DNA from: Apostichopus japonicus
Lineage: Eukaryota; Echinodermata; Holothuroidea; Aspidochirotida; Stichopodidae
Direction: 5' to 3'
DNA: 64,000 nt
NCBI RefSeq assembly: GCF_037975245.1
Contig: NC_092569.1
Coordinates: 3,680,001-3,744,000 of the forward strand
Numbering within the stretch: position 1 is the first letter of the stretch; each line of letters opens with the position of its first letter. The translations under genes were made by a program, and so were the position numbers. The notes below the pieces were generated by a model. That model made no database searches, had not been told where the DNA came from, and saw only the letters and a list, made by a program, of their open reading frames with translations. Below, piece after piece: positions 52,701 through 62,211 of this stretch.

Positions 52701-53389
52701 ATCGGCTGAACTAGGAGGTAGAAATGTCTAAAATTATTTTACAAACTCTTAAAGATTGTACTAAAAAGAAATGTGTATGATCAATGTGATTCTCTTGTGC
52801 GGGTGAGGCAAGACCATTTTCATAATCACGTGACACATCAGCTGTTTGTGTAGTATTCGGCTCATCTGGTCACGATTCTGTGATATGAGGATAACTTTCA
52901 TCGTCACAATTTTTGTCCTAATTGGCTTTCCTTGAGATTTTGTGTTACGGAATGCATGTGTTTTTCATTGTATATAATCGTATATAATACCCGGATTGTC
53001 ACGGTGATACAGGCCATAGAAATAGAAGACAAGGAGAATGACGTCGATGAAGGTGTAATTGAACACTTGTATGTCCCTATGTTAAATCATAGTTACAGGT
53101 GGGTGATGTAAACACTACCGATTATTCAACTTGGTATACATCGTTTAAACGGTTATTTCGTGTTGAGCATTTGGCTGTACAAATAGCCAGAAATGTGTCT
53201 GCAATCTACAGATTCATGGGTGATTTTTAAAATTGAATGCTCAATTAATGGTGATGATCGATTGGAGGCCTCATTGCAAGCCTTAATGTTAAATGGTCAT
53301 TATCGTTCCATAAATTCTGAATTACTCAACCAAATCATGTTCTGCCAAATTGCATGATACAAACTACACATAACACTCTCGGATAGCAT
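52701..53389. other. Unannotated stretch
   Basis: No gene or clear repeat seen. Confidence 0.5.
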
Positions 53390-53600
53390 CATACATCATT
53401 TTTTCCCTTGACAAATTTGTGATGCGTTGTAGTAAACTTGTCACTTGAAGCCATTGCAAGCCTATATGATCTTTTCCTATTCAAGTTTGTGTTGCATCTG
53501 AAGAACAGACCTAATGGTCTGTATGCTTAGACTTATTAGTTAGCCTAACTGATGAGCCTAAGCTGTTTAGAGGGCCATTTCTCAAACAAACCAAAAATCG
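53390..53600 (+). repeat. Diverged 2-kb-spaced duplication, copy A
   Basis: Shares in the same order with 55420-55645: TTGACAAATTTGT, TGTGTTGCATCTG, CCTAATGGTCTG, TTAGACTTA and GTTTAGAGGGCCATTTCTCAAA. The corresponding words in the other copy differ by a few bases each. Confidence 0.65.
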
Positions 53601-53656
53601 GAAGTGGTAAAGATAAGCACACGGGAGTTATAATAGTATGGTTTAACGGTCTAGAT

Positions 53657-54078
53657 CAGGGGGTTCCCTAACTGGGGTGCATGAACCCTAAGGGGATGCG
53701 TGAGTCCATCCCAGGGGGTTCGTGAGACGTTTCTCAAAGTCAAAACTAGAGTACTAAAATCTGATATATCACATAATTTAGTAATGAACAAAAGTCGTAC
53801 CTATCGAAAAACTCTTTTCGCGTTCCATACGCATATGTTGCCATTGTTGTACCGTGCCGTGCATGTGGTAAATAACTGAATTATGAAACAGACACAGGCC
53901 GCATGACTTTGGTGAAGTTGGTGAACGTATGGCCATAAACTTGATTACGAAGCACTGTTATGCGTATTATATTATAACTAAAGACTCAGATCGTGTCTCG
54001 ATAAGTTGGGGGTTCGTGGACAACTCTGACATCCACAGGGGGTTCGTATGGGGGGGGGGGGGACTTAGGGAATCCCTG
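53657..54078. mobile_element. Non-autonomous hAT-type transposon (422 bp)
   Basis: The left end starts CAGGGGGTTCCCTAACTGGG and the right end, reverse-complemented, starts CAGGGATTCCCTAAGTCCCC, followed by a 13-base G run on the plus strand (54050-54062). Flanking octamers GTCTAGAT (53649-53656) and GTCTAGAC (54079-54086) match 7/8 and fit the nTCTAGAn target preference known for Charlie/Buster-type hAT elements. The CAGGGGTTCCC-like terminus is also hAT-like. No transposase frame is present. Confidence 0.88.
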
Positions 54079-54086
54079 GTCTAGAC

Positions 54087-55419
54087 CATATCAGTATGTG
54101 TATAAAGTCATACGTTACGTACCCTAGCCATTTCTATAATTTATATCACTCCAGAACTTCTTAGGCAACATGAGACTATTTCCAACGCCGGCTTACAGTA
54201 AAATTCTTGCTTATATTCACCAATCTTTAACCACACCTAATAAAATAATAACAATACAGATTTTAACAATGTGTTTCTTATTTAGGATCATGTCACTAGC
54301 TTACCTGTAGGCATATCATGACAAGCACATGCGTAGTCAAATATCAAGTTACTTTTTGGGACAAACTGTGTTATATCACAAACTATCGAAATTCCCAGTT
54401 CAACGCACACAGTGAGCATACCATGACGAACAAATCCTCCTTTTTTGTAAATAGTTTTTTGTTGTTGTAGTCGTTTGACCAAAGCGCCATCATTATTTTC
54501 TTTGCTTCACTGGTTGATTACTCTACGCAACGACACGATGTGTCGTCAGCATTCTCCCTTTCTTCTATTTCTATGTACCAGGCATAAAACGCGTTATGAT
54601 CACGTGACAACAACCGTGCTGTAAGAGGGATTGGATCTGAAAAATGACATTATTTTTTTAAAATTCGTTTGTGTGCTAATTTTTCTCCTGCTGTATTCTT
54701 ATTATTTTATGTAGGGGGTTGGGGGTGGGGGGGGGGGGGGGTTGGCGCTCCGGATAAAGTGAGGCATTTGAGGTAAACCTGACGAACTGACCTCTTGGTC
54801 TCTGTCTTAAACGATACAGCCATTGTTAAAGGGAGACAAAGCAAACTATATCTATTGTTCTATGTCGATAGAACAATCAGAAAATATGAAAGGTAAAACA
54901 AAGAGAAAAGTGCAAGGCTTCAGATCATAGTGGCAATATGACGTCACAGACTTAAAACATGAAAGCTCTGAGATACAAGTTGTAAACTATAGCATATCTC
55001 CCAAAGGCGAAGAAGATGTTTCTTAGCAGTTTGGGGTAGTTGTTTAAGTTCACAAAGATTTCCGTCATAATAAGCCCGATATGATTATTGGGTTTAGTGT
55101 CGACTTCAATTGATAATCCACAGATGTTTAATTGATGTTTTCTTTTTAGAGAGAACGTAAATATTGGTTATGTTTACAGATAAGAAAAATAAAATAAGTA
55201 CTGGTAATATTCCTAATATAGGCATTACAGTTTTAAAAGATATGCAGCTTAAAATATATTATATACTAAATCGATGACATCGGTTCTTCAGCGAAAAGCC
55301 TAAATGTTAATATCTTAATCCATTGTATTATAATCGTAACAATTTAACCAAAACACAATGTTCTTTTAGTGAACTTCATATCGACAACAGGACACAATTG
55401 GACGATGCCATTCAGCACA
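54087..55419. other. Unannotated stretch with long G run
   Basis: No supported gene. A G-rich tract with a 15-base G run at 54727-54741 (preceded by GGGGGTTGGGGGT) has strong quadruplex potential. TGACGTCA lies at 54939. Confidence 0.5.
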
Positions 55420-55645
55420 ATTCTCTTTGACAAATTCGTCACATGCTTTGTAAACATGTGATTTGTGGTCATACTAACAAGGCTTCCGTTTTCTTATTGA
55501 GTTCTATGTTGCATCTGCCAGAGGAACCGATCTAATAGTCTGCGTCTTAGACTAAGTAGTCCAGCCACTTTCAGTGACGACTTCCAGGTCATTGAAGACT
55601 TCCAGGTGTTTAAAGGGTCATTTATCAAAATAAATAAATAAATAA
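55420..55645 (+). repeat. Diverged 2-kb-spaced duplication, copy B
   Basis: Corresponds to 53390-53600 (TTGACAAATTCGT, TATGTTGCATCTG, TCTAATAGTCTG, TTAGACTAA, GTTTAAAGGGTCATTTATCAAA). A TAAA tetranucleotide run follows at 55630-55648. Confidence 0.65.
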
Positions 55646-56730
55646 AAGCGTATTCTGTTACATTACAGCTGAACTGATAGCATATATTTGTTGTTATAAA
55701 AATCTATAACATGTAAAAAAAAATAATACTTATTTAGCTTGCCTTAACTCATCCTTTACGTATTGACAACCTGGTTTGATAAATGATTTTTTTTATTTTT
55801 TTTTTTATTTTCTTACTGTGTACAACATATCAAAATCAAGGTTGTGCACAAGGTCACCCACCCATTCATTTATGTACAGTCGTACGCACTTTATTTTTCT
55901 TCGATCAAACCGTTGCTCCTGTTGATATAATTTCTTGATTTGCCGTACTACATATAATATTTTTGATTGCCCAAAAATTAGTTTCAATTTTTTTTTTAAA
56001 GAAATCTGAAAAACAGTTGATCCTTGAAAAGCATCAAATGTTTTAATTTCATCATTTTTTTTTTTTTTGTGTTTTGATTTTTGTGTTCTTTTCTTTCCTT
56101 TAAAATTGAATTACCGATTTGTCAAATTTTGACAACACAAGAATTACTCTATTTGCAAAATTAAACGTTTTTCTTTCCTTTTTTTTGTGAAAAGATATTT
56201 TGAGGAAAATAAAGTAAACATGAAAGTAGGTCGACTTTGATTGGAAACTTAAAAAGTTAACAAAGGGTTTCTGTCTAATGTGTGCAGAATTATTAAAAGC
56301 AATATTCCTGGCTTTATTATTGTCTACCAGTTTTAATTTCTGAAAGAGGTCTTTTGTTTGTCAATACAATGCCCCGTACACAATGCATTGAACATTTTTT
56401 GTTTCTTGTACACGAGATACAAATTTCAATTCGTTTAATTTTCGATAACTACTTGTCAGTGAATGCACAACTGTCTGTCTCCATACATCAAGTCAAAATT
56501 TTCCACAATTGAGGACAATCTTAACGAATAATTTTCATTCAGAAGAAAGTAAAAGAAAACTGAATTCGCTTTTCTATGAAAGAAGGGTCTGTAATTTCTT
56601 TAAAAGACTTGTTGAAAGTTGATTTGAACTGAAAATGAAAATAAAGGCATTGTGAGAGTTTGACACAGAAATATTGAACAATGTGAGCTGAAACAGCCAA
56701 AGTGGGTCTATGTAAATGGTATTGCACTCG
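55646..56730. other. Unannotated T-rich stretch
   Basis: Several T runs (55786-55808, 55988-55998, 56054-56068) but no gene or element boundary. The minus-strand frames 55805-55987 and 56539-56727 are unrecognised. Confidence 0.5.
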
Positions 56731-56732
56731 TT

Positions 56733-57234
<502 letters not shown>

Positions 57235-57288
57235 TTCCTTTATCCATGTAATACGCATATAATACGCATGTAATACGCATGTAATAGA
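57235..57288. repeat. 11-bp minisatellite (TAATACGCATG), about four copies
   Basis: ATGTAATACGCATATAATACGC-type units recur every 11 bp, about one helical turn. Confidence 0.88.
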
Positions 57289-57354
57289 AAATACCTCTCA
57301 TCTCACGGCAAAAATCTGAACTCCAATAGCTTGACTTGTAGTCCAGGCGTTATA

Positions 57355-57365
57355 TCTATTTATAA

Positions 57366-57433
<68 letters not shown>

Positions 57434-57467
57434 TCATATATATATATATAAATATATATATATATTC

Positions 57468-57508
<41 letters not shown>

Positions 57509-57521
57509 TATATACGGTATA

Positions 57522-57553
<32 letters not shown>

Positions 57554-57600
57554 CATACATATATATATATATAAACAAATATATATACATATATATATAA
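57355..57600. repeat. (TA)n microsatellite with AATA, TTCA and CATA interruptions
   Basis: Compound TA tract of about 245 bp with regularly spaced TATAAATATA and TATTCATATA interruptions. Frames through it are Ile/Tyr artefacts. Confidence 0.95.
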
Positions 57601-59678
57601 TGCTACATTGTGTTTTGTCCTGTGTGTAACGTAACGAAGAAATATGTCTTTTATAAGATCTGTTCTGATTGCTATAAAATTAATAAAATTCGTACTAAAG
57701 TTTCTAGAAACGTAGACAATCCCTGATATTTTGCTATATCTACATGATTTGTTTGTAAGCTGTGCTATGTAGATAAAACATGTTATTGTCAGTGTCTTGG
57801 TACATTAGTGTAAACATGACATGATGTCATCAAATTTGAAGAATGCATTACTAATAAATAGGCATATTTACTTTCCTTAATTGTACAAGTTAGAAACAAT
57901 ATAAATGATTTCCCCTTTAATGATCAGAATAGTCTCATACCTGGATACGTCACATAAGGAAAGGTTCATAATAGCTGTCATGGTTTCAACTTAGTGTGGG
58001 TAATTATAAACATTAGACGCTTCTATTTTCGTGGAACTAGTTCCTTAAATTACACCGGTAAAGAGTATTAACTATATGGTACACAAGTCTCTGCTCGTGA
58101 TTGAAATTTCCATACACAGGGCGACGTATATTAGTAGGTGAACTTGACAAGCAAATGATTTTGGGGTCGTTCCAGAATCTGGTCCTGGGATTGTAGAATA
58201 CCCGACTACCCTTTAAGGGGGAATAGGAGAGGGGTTGGGGTGAGGTGTGAGGTACTCGTGAGGCATATTTCGGGCTAACCATTAAGTCTATAATTTGATA
58301 TACAAGCAAGATTGTAATAGTAACTCCCTGGTAACTTTTATTGGGGGAAGGGGAGAGGTGAGGGGATAGGAAAGATTTAAAGGGGGAGGTGTTCACCCAC
58401 ACAACACGCCCTAGATCTGCGCATATGATTAGTTGGATTATGTCTAGTATAAGTTATTCTAAAGATACAATAATAGTAATATACTCTCAATTTACAGAAT
58501 ACTGCACGCTAGCCGCATGCGGCGACTACGTTGATGTTGGAAAAGGGTGAAGTGAGTTTAAGGGTTTCAATGACGTCACATATGTAACTATTTCTCAAAG
58601 GGAACTGTACAACACAAAAATCTACCGTGTGTAGCCTACTCCTCAAAGGCAACACAACAACCGAGTTCGGCTTCACAGGTAGCACAGTAATTTCAACACT
58701 GCACACATTGGCAGTGAACGTTAAATATATAAATGATGGCGCTCGTGCTAATCGTTTACTATCATATCCCTAAGGCAGATCAATACGAGCACATATCCAG
58801 ATTATAGATACCAAAAATTAGAGACCAAAAAAAAATTAAGATTAATTGCACTGATATTGAAAGTCACTTACTCATCATGTAGCAATTAAACAGTTAATTA
58901 TGATGGAGAGATTTTTATCTGTTCATTTATCTGCATTAATCGTTGCAATAAATTAATTATTGCAAAACCTTTCTTAGACTTAGAGGTATTGAGGTCAAGG
59001 GCAAATTTAAGACTCTTCAATGAGGCCGAATTTTAATATCTACATTATTTTTTAATTCAAGAAGGTTTAGGAATATCTATATTATAGTCATATCCAAAAT
59101 CCTTTATTTTCTAAAAATCTGCTTTAAAGATCGAATGCTTATATTAAGCGATAAAGTTCTACTAAAAAATTAAATCTTAAAAAAAAAAAATATATATATA
59201 TCTGAAATATGAGAAGTCAATGAGAATGTAACTTGGACTTTTGGCAAAATGCATGAAAAACTTACTATTGTGCTTATACCTAGCCATACATAGCAAATTG
59301 AAACTGGTTTGAAGAGCTTCGCTTGACAAGGTTTCTCTTAATTTCAAAAGATCATTTCGTCAATATTTTATACGCAAATTAAAAAAAAAATATACATATA
59401 TATAAATCAGAGCAAACTCTATTCATTACCACAAGGCAATTGAACCACAGGCAAGAAATTTAATATTAATTTCATAAATATATATAATTTATTTCTTTAT
59501 ATTAAAAACTCTTTCAACTTTTTTCCAAATTATTATCCGTTTTGTTGTGACCTTATACTGGTTTGTCTGGTGGGATTTATACTGGTGAAGAATAAGGCAC
59601 ATCTTCAATTAAATATAAGTAACTTCTTCATTTGTTTGATTCCGTTTTTTTCTTTTATTATTTATTATTATTGTTGGC
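57601..59678. other. Unannotated 2-kb stretch
   Basis: No supported gene. The minus-strand frame 58037-58402 (121 codons) is Pro/Ser/Tyr-rich and unrecognised; part of it comes from G-rich plus-strand sequence at 58215-58250 and 58340-58395. TGACGTCA lies at 58571. Confidence 0.45.
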
Positions 59679-59820
59679 CATAGGCGTAGGAGGCGGGGGG
59701 GGGGGAGGGGCTGTCGGCTGCAGCCGCCCACCAAATATTTTTGTGAAAATTCGGGCAATATGCTGAGAAGTTTTCGGGCACCTACTGAAAGAAAATTCAT
59801 TTGCAATGTGTTTTTCAATG
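59679..59820 (+). mobile_element. Single end of a DNA transposon (CATAGGCGTAGG type)
   Basis: CATAGGCGTAGGAGGCGGGG leads into an 11-base G run, then GGCTGCAGCC. This layout matches the ends of the 24.3 kb element (its right end reads CAGAGGGGTAGGAGCC on the other strand). I find no matching opposite end nearby, so this is a truncated copy. Confidence 0.6.
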
Positions 59821-60258
59821 GTTAAACTTATATTATTATTATGATTATTATTCTAACGACTTCCCCAATAATTATAACCAATATGGAAGGGTAATAACAC
59901 TGCAAATGATTGTATGTTATTGGCATGCGCTGTCATAACCGATGTATGCCCTATTAGGCCATCAGCTGAAGGTCGAAATTCGCTTGTTTCGTTCCAGCAA
60001 CTGCGGGTCTAAAATTTCTCTACAGCATTGAATACATAAATTAACTAAGATTAATGATCCAAAAGTTCTCCATGTACTTTCCTGCAGTTTTTTTGCAATT
60101 CCGCTCGAAAGATCGAACTATATTTTTTATTGCGTATGTTAAGAAACCTGCCGTTTTACGTTCAAAAGTTGTGCGCCAGTGAGATATCTGTACCATGTGA
60201 TATGAATTGTCCAATGAGCCATGAGTTCTGTGTGCAATCTTTGTAGAAAACAACAAAC
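59821..60258. other. Upstream flank of the gene relic
   Basis: No TATA box or promoter element can be defended. The minus-strand frame 60041-60256 is unrecognised. CAACAAACATGG at its 3' end gives the relic a good translation-start context. Confidence 0.4.
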
Positions 60259-60745
60259 ATGGCGGCTCCCACGGGCGCTAGTCAGTCTCCGACACACGGA
60301 AATCTACAGTGCTCAGTGCACATTGAATCTGTAAAATTTGAAGCAGTCAACGCACTGACGAATAAACGATGGACTAAAGTTACTTCCTGCGCTAACGATT
60401 GGCTTAATCTCAGCGGCGGAGACAGTGATATCGCCGTACTACTGATTACTCCATGGCCTACTACGATCAAGCGTGTGTTCAACAGCATAGCATGATGGGG
60501 TTCCACGATAAGTGTTACAGGCGTTTCATTGATAGCAAGCACATTGCTGCAAGAAAACGGACAGTTCCAGAGGAGACCCCATATGATTTTAAACGAAGAA
60601 TTGACGGAAAAGATCAAGGAAACCAAGCAGAAGCTCTGGTGTATTGCCTGTTCAATTTATTATATGTGGGAAAAGAAACAATACATTACTCGGCGTTGCA
60701 AACGGGTGCAGGACAAGCTGCAGCAGGCAGAGACTTTCGATGGAG
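60259..60745 (+). pseudogene. Relic exon 1 (start codon, modules 1 and 2a)
   Basis: ATG at 60259 has A at -3 and G at +4. The frame reads MAAPTGASQSPTHG... through SGGDSDIA near 60434 and then stops at 60493. The continuation (YYDQACVQ, GFHDKCYRRFIDSKHIAARK) is in the frame open from 60429, which means a first shift. The sequence from about EELTEKIKE to AETFDGG (60595-60744) is back in the starting frame, which means a second shift. The exon ends at a strong donor, GGAG|GTAAGC, at 60745/60746. Module 2a has CIAC, the first half of a probable CxxC...HxxC zinc site completed in exon 2. Confidence 0.75.
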
Positions 60746-61419
60746 GTAAGCCTAAGCATACTACACGACTCTACTTGTACTTCTGTGGCATAGTTGAAGT
60801 GTTAAGAGAAGTTGCATAATGCAAGATCAGTAGCTCTTGAGGGATAGAATCCAAGTCAAAGGGCACAGTGTTGGACCTGAACATAATATAATTAGTGGCA
60901 TGGTCATCTGATTTGTTTTGTTATAAGGTGGTAGGAATGGAAATTTGTTTCAAATTCTCCATCTGGGGCACTAGCCTAAGTGTTAAATACAGGCTTCATA
61001 GTTTTCTTACTTTGGCCCTTTATTTGAATGATAGAGATATTATATTAGTTAGAAAAATAAGTGTAACAAAGGTGCAATAAGGTTAGGTTTGCAAGGTCTT
61101 ATGGTCAGCCTGTCTAGCTTTACCAAAATGAACAAGTATCTGTCTCCTTTATTATTAGTAACAGATATAATCTACCATTGTATAATTTAAACCATAACAT
61201 TAAGAGATAATGTACTGTACTGTCAAAAAAAGCCTGTTTTAATTCTTTTCTGCATGACACTGGTTTGCAAAATTTGAATGTGTCTTTGTTTGTCCATAGA
61301 AGATGAGCAGATCACATGGTATATAAATAAAATTGTCTTAGTTCTTATTTGTTCAAACTTACATTTTGATCAACAGAAAATGCAAAACAATTTGCTTTTT
61401 TTATTTCATTTTATTAAAG
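60746..61419 (+). other. Intron 1 of the relic (674 bp)
   Basis: Starts GTAAGC and ends TTTCATTTTATTAAAG. It holds no other feature; open frames within it are AT-driven. Confidence 0.7.
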
Positions 61420-61575
61420 TATTGCTTCGACAAGCAGCAGAGCGGAAAAAAGATGAGCCCAGATTTTATGAATATTAGAGGAAAAGACCGTGTTGCCATT
61501 GAAGTGAGGTACCACTCTCTATGTTGAAGAAACTAGATACAATTCTTGACAAGGAAGACATACAGATCTTGAAAG
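61420..61575 (+). pseudogene. Relic exon 2 (module 2b and junction)
   Basis: The exon opens in phase with exon 1 (G|TA) and reads VLLRQAAERKKDEP. One base too many near the TTTT at 61464-61467 then moves the continuation MNIRGKDRVAIEVRYHSLC into another frame. After 61524 the sense returns to the first frame as LKKLDTILDKEDIQILK. The exon ends at donor GAAAG|GTAAAG (61575/61576). HSLC supplies the HxxC partner of CIAC in exon 1. The abrupt passage at about 61522 may be where a large internal segment was deleted. Confidence 0.75.
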
Positions 61576-61846
61576 GTAAAGTACTCTCTTCAATGTGTGG
61601 TTCATTGAGTGCTCAGGGGTGGATCTAGGACTTTTGGAATATGGGGGTCCTCCCCCAAGGAAAATTAAAAAATTCTGTAAACGCTTTGAGATGCAATATC
61701 AGGTTAATCTTTCCATTGAAATTATTAAAGTAATTTGCAACATATTTCTAGCTGAATTGTAATTATATTGGTACCCCATCATAAAATGTGAGACTCAAAA
61801 ATATCCAATTTCATGGTACAAGGTGTTCTGTTCATCTCCTCCTCAG
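61576..61846 (+). other. Intron 2 of the relic (271 bp) with a transposon-end fragment
   Basis: Bounded by GTAAAG and TCTCCTCCTCAG. At 61614-61668 it contains CAGGGGTGGATCTAGG followed by GGGGGTCCTCCCCC, which looks like one end of a DNA transposon. No partner end is present. Confidence 0.6.
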
Positions 61847-62211
61847 AGCAGAGTTTACCACCAACAAAAGATGCTCTGATCCAGCATGTTAAGCGCTGCA
61901 CCAACCAGGCTGCTATTCACAGTAGGGCATTGCAGCAAAGGATTGATGCACTCTCACCAGAGGGACATGGATGGAAACTTGAAAATGATGACCTTATAAT
62001 CACTTGGATGACGAAGCCACCTGACCCAGATGTTTTGCTTCAGTGTGTCAGCAGTAGCTGTAGAGTCGGCAAATGTCTTAAAGGAAGATGTTCCTGAATG
62101 AATGCACAACTACCGTGTACAGACCTATGTAAATATAGAAATTGCAGCAACTTCCAAGAAGATGTTGAGATTGTTGATGCAGGGGAAGATGATTTGGAGG
62201 ATGAACTGTGA
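61847..62211 (+). pseudogene. Relic exon 3 (conserved C-terminal block and Cys-rich tail)
   Basis: Joined to exon 2 with a split GAG codon, it reads QSLPPTKDALIQHVKRC, then SPEGHGWKLENDDLIITWM, then a tail with cysteines spaced C-x4-C-x4-C-x4-C. A TGA at 62095-62097 interrupts the tail, but the same frame continues LPCTDLCKYRNC (C-x3-C-x4-C) and an acidic end to a TGA at 62209-62211. The continuation beyond TGA matches the tail pattern I expect, so the TGA is a late nonsense change, probably from a Cys codon. No AATAAA signal is visible close downstream. Confidence 0.8.

Larger units (their letters stand above)
60259..62211 (+). pseudogene. Three-exon relic of a multi-copy zinc-module/Cys-rich-tail protein
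   Basis: The exons are 60259-60745, 61420-61575 and 61847-62211. Their order is: N-terminal C-x2-H with a Trp-rich segment, then HDKCYRRF; a second module with CIAC followed in exon 2 by IRGKDRVAIEVRYHSLC; then LPPTKDALIQHVKR, SPEGHGWKLENDDLIITWM and a Cys-rich tail. Both introns have GT-AG ends and compatible phases (G+TA and G+AG split codons), so this was a spliced gene rather than a processed copy. It carries at least four reading-frame shifts and a TGA inside the Cys-rich tail. From memory, proteins with these modules form a large, probably transposon-associated family in fishes and marine invertebrates and are normally far longer. Exact function is unknown to me; zinc and nucleic-acid binding are inferences. 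Confidence 0.8.

Noticed and set aside
53541-53580. Hammerhead ribozyme core (CTGATGAG at 53552)
   Set aside because: The required GAAA and matching stems are not found at the right distances.
58037-58402. 121-codon minus-strand frame
   Set aside because: No recognisable family, no splice context, partly derived from G-rich tracts; within chance expectation for less AT-rich DNA.
60041-60256. Divergent 71-residue gene upstream of the relic
   Set aside because: No motif; likely a chance frame in the 5' flank.
62095-62097. Selenocysteine reading of the TGA in the relic's Cys-rich tail
   Set aside because: Attractive because TGA sits at a Cys slot, but the locus already has several frameshifts and I see no SECIS-like element; nonsense decay is simpler.
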